Assembly: GCA_029250885.1 (NCBI GenBank)
Contig: JAQXEK010000010.1
Location: forward strand, 1-64,000
Reading direction: 5' to 3'
DNA from: Planctomycetota bacterium
Lineage (GTDB): Bacteria > Planctomycetota > UBA1135 > GCA-002686595
DNA: 64,000 nt
Of the stretch, positions 20,784 to 28,835 are shown in pieces. The translations under genes were made by a program, and so were the position numbers. Below the pieces are notes generated by a model. That model made no database searches. It saw nothing but the letters and a program-made list of their open reading frames with translations, and had not been told where the DNA came from. The stretch's first letter is position 1. Each line of letters begins with the position of its first letter.

Positions 20784-21541
20784 GACCAGCGCCTCCCTTC
20801 CACAACCAGGGCGTTGCACCACAGGCCCGCCGCCATCAGAGAGACATGGTAGATCAGGTCCTTCAGCTCAAACACGCCCCGGGCGGCGCTATCGAAGAAG
20901 TGCGCGTAGGGCGAGGCGTAGTTTACGGCGTCAGCCAGACCCGCGGGCAGCGCGTGAACCAGCAGCCCTGCACTCCAGAGCAGGCCAAGCAACAGGGCCG
21001 AGGAAAGAAACGCCGACAGCTGTTCGCTAAACAATGCGGACAAAAACAGGGACAGGGAGATGCACGCGCCCGCCAGGAAGAAGGCGCCGATAAAGCCACC
21101 GAAGACCGTGCCCCAATCCAGGTTGCCCAGGCTGGCCGTCACAAGCCCGAGGGGCAGAATCACGATGGCTAGGGCGAGCCCAAGAAAGGCCCAAACCGCG
21201 AAGAACTTACCCAGCACCGATGCGCGGCTCGACAGGGGCCAAGTGAACAGGAGCTCGTCCGTACCGGCCGCTCGCTCGTCGGCCCAGGCACCCATGGTCA
21301 GGGCTGGGATTAGGCCGACGAAGAGCAGCGGCAACCACGCGAAGACCACCTGCAGAGAAGCCACGCCGCCGGCCCAAAAACTCGGCAGCTGGAGGTCCCC
21401 CACCGGGTGGCCGAGGAAGAAGAACAAGCCGTGGGCCACCAGGGCAAACACGACCGTGACGGTTAGGGCCGATGCCGAGTCGAAGCGCGCTCCGAACTCG
21501 CGCCGAAAGACCCAGGCCAGGGTTCCAAGTTCGGCTCTCAT
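20780..21541 (-). CDS. ABC-2 type permease (GldF-like)
   Basis: A 253-residue inner-membrane protein with about six hydrophobic segments and the ABC-2 hallmark MGAWADERAAGTDELLFTWP in the first cytosolic loop (about 83-102). It forms the membrane channel for the ATPase encoded just upstream. Both its ends overlap neighbours by 4 bases (gldA stop/GldF start and GldF stop/GldG start), so the three proteins are probably made in fixed ratio. Confidence 0.9.
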   Translation of the reverse strand: MRAELGTLAWVFRREFGARFDSASALTVTVVFALVAHGLFFFLGHPVGDLQLPSFWAGGVASLQVVFAWLPLLFVGLIPALTMGAWADERAAGTDELLFTWPLSSRASVLGKFFAVWAFLGLALAIVILPLGLVTASLGNLDWGTVFGGFIGAFFLAGACISLSLFLSALFSEQLSAFLSSALLLGLLWSAGLLVHALPAGLADAVNYASPYAHFFDSAARGVFELKDLIYHVSLMAAGLWCNALVVEGRRWS

Positions 21542-22623
21542 GTGGTCTCTCCCTCGTTCTGCTCGGTTTCGTCTTTACCCTGTGGGTCACCTGGTTGCGC
21601 AGCCTTAGCGGTGGCCTCGCGGTGGGCCCTGGCCCGGTGGTCCAGGTGCTCGGGATCTGTGATCTCGAGGAAGGCCGCCTCGAAGCTGTCTCCTTGCCAG
21701 GTGAGCTCTGATAGCTTCCAGCCGCGCTTGGCCAAAGTGTCCGCCACCAGCTCGGCCACGGGCTCGCCGCTTAGGGCCACGGACCCCGGGGCCCGGTTGA
21801 CGTCAAGCACTAGCCTTGCGGTTCCGCCTCCGCAGTCCACGGCGGAGACCAGCCGCGCGACGCCCGGAACATGGGCGAAGTCTCGGCCGATGGACTTGGC
21901 GTCAAAGTCGGCCAGATCCTCGTCCGGAACCCGCAGCACGACTGTCATCTCGGCAGCCCTCGATCGCGCGATCTCTAATGGCGTTGCGTCGGCTACCAGC
22001 TGCCCACCGGCGATAACAATCACGCGGCTGCAGGTCGCTTCGACCTCGGACAAGATGTGGGTCGAGAGCAGCACGGTCTTTTCTTGGCCAAGCTCAAGGA
22101 TCAGGTCGCGCATGCGCACGACCTCACGTGGATCCAGCCCGCTGGTGGGCTCGTCCAAGATCAAAACATCAGGATCTCCGATTAGTGCCTGGGCCAGGCC
22201 CACGCGCTGGCGGAAGCCCTTGGACAGCCAGCCAATGCGGCGGCCCGCGTGGCGACCGAGGCGGCAGGCATCGATGACACGGCCCACGGACGCTTTGCGC
22301 TCGGCGCGCTCTTGACCGTGCAGGCCCGCTACAAAGTCGAGGTAGCGATCGACGCGCATGTCACGATACAAGGGGGTCGACTCGGGCAGGTATCCCACGG
22401 CGCGGCGACTAGCGGGTTCACCGGGCAGCACCTGCTGGCCGGCCACCTCACAGCTGCCGCCGTCGGGGATCAGGAACCCCGTTAAAATCTTCATCGTGGT
22501 CGACTTGCCTGCGCCGTTCGGCCCTAGGAATCCGACGATCTCCCCACGGCTCACATCAAACGAGACCCCGCGAAGAGCCCGAAGATCCCCGTAGTGCTTC
22601 TCGAGTCCATGCACGTGAATCAT
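21538..22623 (-). CDS. ABC transporter ATPase (GldA-like)
   Basis: A 361-residue ATPase: Walker A GPNGAGKST (about 34-42), signature LSKGFRQRVG (about 134-143), Walker B VLILDEPTSGLD (about 153-164), and the H-loop in STHILSEVE. The 120 residues after the ATPase core form an extra C-terminal domain seen in gliding-type transporters. I start at ATG 22623 because a GGAG lies 9 nt upstream; a TTG at 22638 in the same frame is less likely. It powers the GldF/GldG complex; the cargo is unknown. Confidence 0.93.
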   Translation of the reverse strand: MIHVHGLEKHYGDLRALRGVSFDVSRGEIVGFLGPNGAGKSTTMKILTGFLIPDGGSCEVAGQQVLPGEPASRRAVGYLPESTPLYRDMRVDRYLDFVAGLHGQERAERKASVGRVIDACRLGRHAGRRIGWLSKGFRQRVGLAQALIGDPDVLILDEPTSGLDPREVVRMRDLILELGQEKTVLLSTHILSEVEATCSRVIVIAGGQLVADATPLEIARSRAAEMTVVLRVPDEDLADFDAKSIGRDFAHVPGVARLVSAVDCGGGTARLVLDVNRAPGSVALSGEPVAELVADTLAKRGWKLSELTWQGDSFEAAFLEITDPEHLDHRARAHREATAKAAQPGDPQGKDETEQNEGETT

Positions 22624-22704
22624 ATCTATCATCTCCAAATCGACCTTGGGCCGCCCCAGACTCTAAGGCAATCCTAAAACAAGCCCAAGGGCTAAGCTCG
22701 CCGT

Positions 22705-24249
22705 CTAGGCGTCGGCGGCCACTTCAAAGCGCTTGAGGAAGTCAGCGTTTGTAGGCACGTCGTCCAGCTTGGTCACCAGCAAGTCCATGGCTTCTGCAAA
22801 GTGCATGCTGGTGAGCACCCTGCGCAGGATGTGCATCTGGCGCAGCTTGGCACTGGAGAAGAGTCTTTCTTCCTTGCGCGTCCCCGAGCGCTCCACATCA
22901 ATCGCTGGAAAGATCCGGCGGTCTGCCAGCTTGCGGGAGAGCACCAACTCCATGTTACCTGTGCCCTTAAACTCCTCGAAGATCACCTTGTCCATGGCGG
23001 ACCCGGTCTCGATCAGGGCGGTGCCCAGGATCGTCAAGCTGCCGGCTTGCTCGGTGTTGCGGGCCAAGCCGAAGAACTGCTTTGGGATCTCTAGAGCGCG
23101 GCTGTCGATACCACCGGACATGGTCTTACCACTGTTGCCCTTGACGTTGTTGTAGGCACGGCCCATGCGGGTCAGCGAGTCCACCAACAGCACGACCTCT
23201 TCACCCATTTCCACCAGCCGCTTGGCGCGCTTGAAGACTGCCTCGCATAGCTGCGTGTGCTTCTTGGCCGTCTCGTCATTGGTCGAGACGAAGACCTTCT
23301 CGGGGCTGATTGTGCGCTTCCACTCCGTAGCCTCTTCGGGCCGCTCATCCACCAGTAGCACCATTAGGTGCATGTCGGGGAAGTGCTGCTCAATGGCCTT
23401 GGCGAATGAGTGCAGGATCATCGTCTTGCCCGAGCGCGGCGGCGCGACTAATAGGCCGCGGGTACCGCGCCCAACGGGGCAAAGTAGATCAATCACGCGC
23501 AGTGAGAGGTCGCTCGAAACATCCCCCACGTTGTAGTGAAAGTCCGGAGCGATGGTCGTGCACGCTTTGAATGGGCGGAACTTTGGCAACTTGCCGGGCT
23601 CGAATCCATCGATGGTCTCCACGTCGAGCAGGTCGAACTTGTGGGAGCCACGGGACTTGACATAGGGGCCGGTCACTACCGAGCCTTCGTAGAGTTTGTA
23701 CTTCTGCACAAGCTTGGGCGCCACGTGCACATCCTGGTTCGTCTTGAGCCATCCGTTGTCGTTGGCACGTAGAGTTCCGTGGCGCTGCTTGTCGATCAAA
23801 ATCAGGCCTGCGGCTGTGCCGAGCACCTCGCTCTTCTTGGGTTGATCTTGGCCGCGCTCCCCCTTCGGCGCGCGCTCGCGCCCCTGGCCCTTGGACTCGC
23901 CCTGCCTTCTGGGTTTGCGCTCTTGGCGTCCACCGCCGCGGCGCTCCTGCTTGGGCTTGGCGTCCTTGGCATCAGGTTGCCGCTCACCCTCTTCTGGCTT
24001 ACTCTCGGCCTTGGGCTTGCTGCGCCTTGGCCGGCGCTTGGACTCATCGCCGCCTTGCCCCGACTTTGCGCTCGCCTTGTTCTGGCGATTCTTGCGCCAG
24101 TCCTTCTTACCGCCATTAGAAGACTTGCCCGATGGCTTACCGGGGGGCTTGCCAGACTTGTCGGCAGACTTGCCTTGGCTACCCGAAGGTTCGGGACGGT
24201 CCATGGCTCCAAAGGGAGCGGAGTCGACATCAGAAGAGCGATCGGTCAC
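22705..24249 (-). CDS. rho: Transcription termination factor Rho with long basic N-terminal region
   Basis: A 514-residue protein. Residues about 145-225 are the RNA-binding cold-shock-like domain; 226-514 are the RecA-type ATPase, with P-loop PPRSGKT (270-276), LLVDERPEE, LVDSLTRMGRAYN and GGIDSRAL. Between about 16 and 140 lies a Lys/Arg/Gly/Ser-rich insertion that replaces the usual compact N-terminal helices; similar disordered inserts occur in Rho of high-GC Gram-positives and other phyla. I choose GTG 24249 because GAGGTG precedes it by 4 nt; ATG 24204 is possible. Longer frames upstream have non-protein-like composition. Confidence 0.95.
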   Translation of the reverse strand: MTDRSSDVDSAPFGAMDRPEPSGSQGKSADKSGKPPGKPSGKSSNGGKKDWRKNRQNKASAKSGQGGDESKRRPRRSKPKAESKPEEGERQPDAKDAKPKQERRGGGRQERKPRRQGESKGQGRERAPKGERGQDQPKKSEVLGTAAGLILIDKQRHGTLRANDNGWLKTNQDVHVAPKLVQKYKLYEGSVVTGPYVKSRGSHKFDLLDVETIDGFEPGKLPKFRPFKACTTIAPDFHYNVGDVSSDLSLRVIDLLCPVGRGTRGLLVAPPRSGKTMILHSFAKAIEQHFPDMHLMVLLVDERPEEATEWKRTISPEKVFVSTNDETAKKHTQLCEAVFKRAKRLVEMGEEVVLLVDSLTRMGRAYNNVKGNSGKTMSGGIDSRALEIPKQFFGLARNTEQAGSLTILGTALIETGSAMDKVIFEEFKGTGNMELVLSRKLADRRIFPAIDVERSGTRKEERLFSSAKLRQMHILRRVLTSMHFAEAMDLLVTKLDDVPTNADFLKRFEVAADA

Positions 24250-24567
24250 AGAGCACCTCACAAATGGGCTCGGACAAGCCCCCGCGGCCAATGGGCCTAC
24301 GAAGGCGGAGAGAAAAGAGCCCTGGAAAAATCCAGGGAACCGGCAAGGGAGTGATCCTTGGGCTGCGGCGAGCAGTCCGGCGATCAGGGCCCGCAGCGCG
24401 GGCAGCAGCAGCCAAAGGCTTCTGCGTTTTAGGAGTAGCGCAGGTGCGCTGGGAGGGCAACGCTGGTGCGGCATGACGATGCCAACCCAGGAAGGCCTTC
24501 CGTAGATTCTAGCGCCGTCCGTGGGCCCAAGGATACCCTGAGCAACCCGGGTCGGCGAAGAAAGAAG
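24250..24567. other. rho upstream region
   Basis: The frame stays open upstream of the rho start, but its translation (Leu/Ala/Pro/Cys-rich) has no rho-like features. A -10-like TAGAAT lies on the minus strand at 24511-24506, without a good -35 partner. It is therefore probably the 5' untranslated leader of rho. Rho leaders are often autoregulated, but I see no specific attenuator. Confidence 0.45.
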
Positions 24568-24644
24568 TGGTCGGGGTGAAAGGATTTGAACCTTCGACCT
24601 CTGCGTCCCGAACGCAGCGCTCTACCAAGCTGAGCCACACCCCG
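24568..24644 (-). tRNA. tRNA-Pro(CGG)
   Basis: A complete 77-nt cloverleaf read on the minus strand. Acceptor stem CGGGGTG/CACCCCG; D arm GCTC/GAGC with GG in the loop; anticodon stem CTGCG/CGCAG enclosing TTCGGGA, so the anticodon is CGG (reads CCG, proline); T arm GAAGG with TTCAAAT; discriminator A; CCA encoded in the gene. All stems pair without mismatch except the G-T permitted in the T arm. Confidence 0.97.
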
Positions 24645-24659
24645 ACTTTGAGGCCCGAG

Positions 24660-24688
24660 AGGGTAGACCGCCACGGGCAGAACGTCAA
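24660..24688 (-). promoter_or_regulatory. Promoter of tRNA-Pro
   Basis: TTGACG (24688-24683), a 17-bp spacer and TACCCT (24665-24660) on the minus strand. The -10 box ends 15 nt before the mature tRNA 5' end, leaving a short leader for RNase P to remove. Confidence 0.65.
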
Positions 24689-24732
24689 GGAATGGCACCC
24701 CCAGATGTGGAAAAGCGGCTGATTCCGTCGGA

Positions 24733-26382
24733 TTACCGGCCGAGGTCCACGAACACGCCACCACTCTTTACGGCAAGCTGCTTCATGAATCCTTTCTGAA
24801 ACTCACCAATCGCGATGGTATGTAGCACGACCTTGCGCAGTTCGTTGGCCTTGAGCACCTCCCTTAGGATGTCCTCGGTGTCCACAAACTTACCCGTGGA
24901 CGGGCGGCCGTCCGACAGGAAGAAGATCGTGTCGACAGCGACGTCGTATTCCTTGTCGCGGAGCCCGTTGCCAGCCACATTCAGCGCCCACATCAGGGAG
25001 CCAAAGGTGTTGGTTTTACCCGCGGACATGTTGGCCGAGCTAGTCAATCCCACGCTGGCGAGGTCCGAGTTCGACGCCCCACCCAGGGCTTCCAAGCTAA
25101 GGCACCAATCCATGGCGCTGGACTTGTTCAAGACATTCGCCTTGACGAGCTTTTTCTTCCACGGCTCCATGTCCGTGGCGAAGGACAATATGTTGAATTT
25201 CACGTAGGGCTCAAGCCCTTCGATTGTCCGGGCAAGCTCGGTCTTCACGATATCCATGCGCGCAAAGGATGGATATTCGCCGTCTTCAAAGCGCTCCTTC
25301 TCGATGACCTGGTTCTCCATGGAGCCGGACACGTCGATCACAAACAGGATCGATCGGCTCGGGGTAGAGATGCCGTGGTAGCTGACTGCGCCCGAGGGCG
25401 TGTAGGATTCCTGGGTCAGGGCGTTCGCCGCGCGCAGGGCTGCGATCGCCTCGTCCGTGGGCATCACGTAGCGGTCGGAGAAGGTCTCCCAGAAGCTCTT
25501 CCAGCCGTCCTTACGCTGGCCGTACTTCTTGCCGGTCAGCTCGCCGAGAGCTTCGCCGATGTCCACGATCAAGCGTCCCTCCTCGACCTGCATGCGCGCG
25601 ATCAGGGGGCCGATCGACTCCTGGCGACGCACGCGTTTCAGGGCGTCAATGGCGCTGACGCGAACCTGCCAGATCGGATCTTCCAGAGCCGCAATCGACG
25701 GTGCGATTACCAGATCGGACTTCATGTTTGCAAGTCCCTCCATCGCCGCGCAGCGCACGGCCATCTCCTTGTCGGTGCAGAGAGGCGCGATGGCGGCCTC
25801 GGGGCTGGCCGGCCAATTCTTCGGGCGTCGCTTAGGCTTGGCACCCTCCTCTCGCAAGTCGATGCGACTCTCCGGTGCGCTACTCGCAGCGGCCACCAGA
25901 GCCTTAATGCCATTGCGGCGCACAGCCCAGCTCTTGTCGGACAACGCCTCGTAGAACATCTCCGGGTCCAAGCTGTAGGCCCCATGGGCAACAGCGCCAA
26001 GGATCCCCAAGCGCTGGTATTCGTCCTTCGTGTCCTCGAAGCCGGCCATCAATGCGCGGATTGGCTTGTTGCTCTTGAACCCGCCCAGCACGCGAATCAC
26101 GGCCTGGCGAACCTCGGGGGTCTCGTCCTTTAGCACGGGCATGAGTGCCTTCACCACGGCCGGCGACTCCTCGCCCTCTAGGGCCAAAATCGCCTCGACT
26201 CGCGTCGGCGTGTCCTTGTACTTTTTAAAGTACTTCTTGAACTCCTTGACGATTTCATCGTCGTCAACCGACGCGCTCCAAGCAGCGGGCACGCTAGGGC
26301 CAGCCGTGGCAAAGTTGGGCGCAATCTGGGCCAAGACAAAGAGAGCAAACAGGACGAGAGGCAGTCTTAGGAAGCACTTCAT
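24733..26382 (-). CDS. Exported HEAT-repeat and von Willebrand factor A domain protein
   Basis: A 549-residue protein with a signal peptide (about 1-27). Residues about 60-280 are HEAT-like helical repeats (for example EVRQAVIRVLGGF, WAVRRNGIKALVAA, WQVRVSAIDALKRV). Residues about 345-549 are a vWA domain with an intact metal-ion-dependent adhesion site: DVSGSM, a later Thr in KTNTFGS, and an Asp in FLSDGRP. The combination suggests a periplasmic or secreted scaffold that binds a protein partner through a divalent metal. No partner gene is obvious; the tRNA follows downstream. Confidence 0.85.
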   Translation of the reverse strand: MKCFLRLPLVLFALFVLAQIAPNFATAGPSVPAAWSASVDDDEIVKEFKKYFKKYKDTPTRVEAILALEGEESPAVVKALMPVLKDETPEVRQAVIRVLGGFKSNKPIRALMAGFEDTKDEYQRLGILGAVAHGAYSLDPEMFYEALSDKSWAVRRNGIKALVAAASSAPESRIDLREEGAKPKRRPKNWPASPEAAIAPLCTDKEMAVRCAAMEGLANMKSDLVIAPSIAALEDPIWQVRVSAIDALKRVRRQESIGPLIARMQVEEGRLIVDIGEALGELTGKKYGQRKDGWKSFWETFSDRYVMPTDEAIAALRAANALTQESYTPSGAVSYHGISTPSRSILFVIDVSGSMENQVIEKERFEDGEYPSFARMDIVKTELARTIEGLEPYVKFNILSFATDMEPWKKKLVKANVLNKSSAMDWCLSLEALGGASNSDLASVGLTSSANMSAGKTNTFGSLMWALNVAGNGLRDKEYDVAVDTIFFLSDGRPSTGKFVDTEDILREVLKANELRKVVLHTIAIGEFQKGFMKQLAVKSGGVFVDLGR

Positions 26383-26461
26383 AACCCTATCCTAGTGCGG
26401 ATTGAGCCCCGTGTTGCCAAAAGAAAAGCCAGCCCATGGGATTCGCGCCAGCCTTATAGCT

Positions 26462-26510
26462 AAGGGGCGAGGGCCCCGGCGCAACTGCCAGGACCATCGC
26501 CCCTTGTTTT
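26462..26510 (+). terminator. Stem-loop in the gap after the repeat lipoprotein gene
   Basis: A 9-bp stem AAGGGGCGA (26462-26470) / TCGCCCCTT (26497-26505), followed on the plus strand by GTTTT. The minus-strand gene ends at 26539, so the stem also lies where its transcript should end; on that strand a TTTTCTTTT run occurs about 40 nt further on. Direction of use is uncertain. Confidence 0.45.
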
Positions 26511-26538
26511 AGCTGCCACAGCGGGCGGCTCATGCGAT

Positions 26539-28677
26539 CTAAGGCACGATGACTCGGGTCTTGGAGTCACCTAAGCGCTCCACATCGGTCGACTCCAGGG
26601 TCATGCGGATGCCGTCGTTGGTCTCGATGAGCAGCGAGTCTCCCTTTGTGGAGACTAGACGGCCCTCGACGAAGCCCGAGGCCAGCTTGACTCGCACGAA
26701 GTGACCAGCCTGGAGGCCTTCAACTTCGGCGCCAAGTCCAGGCTTCAGCAGGCGCTCCACATGGGAGACCAGGGTGTGCTTGACCGAGAAGCGGCCGAGG
26801 TCGCCATCGATCCAGTAGAGTCCCTTACCCACTGCGTACAGGATGCCCTCGACATAGTCGCCGGACGCCAACACAATGCGGACTCGCCCCACACTGGGCG
26901 TCTGGATGTCTACTTTGCTGCCCACATGGTGGCTGGGAACTTCCTCGTCCCACCAGAGCCAGCCAAGGCTGGGCTCTTCAGCCAGCTTCTTGGTCTCCTC
27001 GTCGGAGAGCACGGGGCCAGCGGCCGCGAGGCGCTCGCCGTCAGGCAAGTCCAAATCCTTGGCAGCAGGGGGCAAATAAGCCATGGCTTGGTTGGCAGTC
27101 TTCTCCACCATAGACGCCCCAAGTGCGAGGTTCCCAAGGAAGCCGCTAGGGTCCAAGGCGAAGAGCGGGCCAGCCATGGCGCGGGACGCGATGGGCACCT
27201 CCTCCAGGAAGGCCATCGAGCGTGCGATCGGCGCGAGGGTCGGCTCGATTACGGGCTCGAAACTGGGCTGCATCATTGTGGCGACGACGTCACTTAGGCC
27301 AACAGGGACCTGCTCAAGCTCTTGAAACTCAGAGTCAAGCTCTTCCCCTTCGGCAACCATGCTCGGCTCAGCTTTGGAAGTCTCCGCATCCCTTTCCACA
27401 CCGTCAAGTCTCTTGGGATTCGAAGAGGCAAGCGCCTCAGAGCTTGGGGGTTCCAGATCTGGCGCGACGGCCAACTGTGTGTCCTCAACCACCTTGGTGT
27501 GATCCATATTGGGATCGAACACCGCTTCGAAGTCGGAGTACGACTTGGGCTGACCCGCAAGCACTTTGTCCACTGCCGTCTCCGTCGGCTCCTCAGTTTT
27601 GATGCTTTCGGGCCAAGTCACGTCGAACTTGGTCATGGGACCATCTTCCTCAAGCTGCTCTTCCACAGCCACCACGGGAGTGATGTCGGAACCAAAGGTC
27701 TCACCGGAAACCTGGGCGATGATGCCCGTGGACTTCTCAAGGTCCCGCTCTATCTCGACAGGAGCAGCCTCGCCGTCCAAAGCCAGGGCAACGGCACCGT
27801 CTTGGGCGGTTTCGATGGGAGTTTCGACGTCGAGGACAGCGGCGAGCTCCGCTTCAGCGGCAAGAGCGGCGACAGCGAGTTTGGTGGCAGCAAGCTCGGC
27901 GGCGGCAAGTTCCGCAGCGGCAAGTTCCGCAGCGGCAAGTTCCGCAGCGGCAAGTTCGGCAGCGGCAAGCTCCGCAGCGGCAAGCTCTGCAGCGGCAAGT
28001 TTTGCAGCGGCAAGTTCTGCAGCGGCAAGTTTTGCAGCGGCAAGTTTTGCAGCGGCAAGTTTTGCAGCGGCAAGTTTTGCGGCGGCAAGTTCGGCAGCGG
28101 CAAGTCTGGCAACAGCGGCTTCAAGTTCGCTTAGAACCCGCTGCTCTTCGGCAACCTCGGCAGCGGAACCGCCTGCACGCTCTTGCCAGGCGGGGCTTAG
28201 CAGAAGGCTCTGCAGATCGCGTTGGACGTTGCTCTTCGGCTCATCGACCTCGACCACGCTGTTGGGGTCTGGCCTATAGGCTGGGGGCGCCGACAAGGTC
28301 ACTGCGGCAACCTGCTGTTCGGGAGTCAGCTCGACCTCGGGCTGGGCCGGGGCGGGTACCTCGGCCGCTATCACGACCTCGGGCTCATTGACCTGGGGCT
28401 CATTGACCTGGGGCTCCCTGACCACAGGAGCATCGCCGGGGGCCACATTTGCGACCGCGGCGGGCTTGCCCATGGTCGTATCGTAGGCAGTCCCAGCCTT
28501 TGCATCGCCCTGGACAGGAGCGACCACAGGCGCAGCTAGCTGGAACTCGGGAGCCGACTCGGGGGCCGTATCGGGGGTCGAGCCACAGGACCCGAAGGCC
28601 ACTAGGGCAGCCCATGCAGGCAGAAAATAGGCCTGATCCAGGCCCAGGAAGCGATTCTTTTGTACTTGTTCCTTCAT
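26539..28677 (-). CDS. Repeat-rich lipoprotein with two C-terminal Sm/SH3-like beta domains
   Basis: A 712-residue protein I cannot assign to a family. The N-terminus has a hydrophobic stretch ending in a plausible lipobox FGSC (Cys31). Residues about 35-180 are Pro/Val/Glu-rich. Residues about 188-270 are a run of near-perfect pentapeptides LAAAK/LAAAE, predicted to be one long charged helix. Residues 290-560 are acidic and disordered. Residues about 570-712 hold two similar beta modules (GRVRIVLASGDYVEGILYA and HFVRVKLASGFVEGRLVS), each followed by a strand ending in a VERL-like motif. It is probably an envelope-spanning anchor whose tip binds something, but this is inference. Confidence 0.8.
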   Translation of the reverse strand: MKEQVQKNRFLGLDQAYFLPAWAALVAFGSCGSTPDTAPESAPEFQLAAPVVAPVQGDAKAGTAYDTTMGKPAAVANVAPGDAPVVREPQVNEPQVNEPEVVIAAEVPAPAQPEVELTPEQQVAAVTLSAPPAYRPDPNSVVEVDEPKSNVQRDLQSLLLSPAWQERAGGSAAEVAEEQRVLSELEAAVARLAAAELAAAKLAAAKLAAAKLAAAKLAAAELAAAKLAAAELAAAELAAAELAAAELAAAELAAAELAAAELAATKLAVAALAAEAELAAVLDVETPIETAQDGAVALALDGEAAPVEIERDLEKSTGIIAQVSGETFGSDITPVVAVEEQLEEDGPMTKFDVTWPESIKTEEPTETAVDKVLAGQPKSYSDFEAVFDPNMDHTKVVEDTQLAVAPDLEPPSSEALASSNPKRLDGVERDAETSKAEPSMVAEGEELDSEFQELEQVPVGLSDVVATMMQPSFEPVIEPTLAPIARSMAFLEEVPIASRAMAGPLFALDPSGFLGNLALGASMVEKTANQAMAYLPPAAKDLDLPDGERLAAAGPVLSDEETKKLAEEPSLGWLWWDEEVPSHHVGSKVDIQTPSVGRVRIVLASGDYVEGILYAVGKGLYWIDGDLGRFSVKHTLVSHVERLLKPGLGAEVEGLQAGHFVRVKLASGFVEGRLVSTKGDSLLIETNDGIRMTLESTDVERLGDSKTRVIVP
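27880..28115 (-). repeat. 15-bp tandem repeat array coding for LAAAK/LAAAE
   Basis: About 15-16 units of a 15-bp unit, seen on the plus strand as GCAGCGGCAAGTTTT with third-base and Lys/Glu changes. The central plus-strand stretch 27990-28085 is nearly identical from unit to unit, which suggests recent unit gain or loss by slippage. The frame is preserved throughout. Confidence 0.92.
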
Positions 28678-28835
28678 CTCTCCGTCCGGTAGCTCAGCAG
28701 GGGTAGTGCTCTGCGCTAGGATCCTTGGCGCAGGCTCCTAGTGCTGCTTGAGTCTTTCCTATCGGAACCCCAACTCCGCCCACCGGAGCCCGATCCCGAA
28801 CAATCTCCCCCGACCTCCCTTAAAGTTCGCGTCCC

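Noticed and set aside
24250-24474. 75-residue N-terminal extension of Rho
   Set aside because: Composition is unlike the rest of the protein, and GTG 24249 has a good GAGGTG Shine-Dalgarno.
27322-28279. Plus-strand frames with KFCSGKFCSG-type or AASSAA-type repeats
   Set aside because: Both arise from the opposite strand of the 15-bp repeat in the lipoprotein gene; no start signal or domain supports them.
28684-28757. tRNA-like segment (GGTAGCTCAGCAGGGGTAG with a following CTGCGC/GCGCAG stem)
   Set aside because: The D-arm-like piece and one stem are present, but there is no matching acceptor stem, no T-arm and an 11-nt anticodon loop. At most a tRNA fragment, and probably chance.
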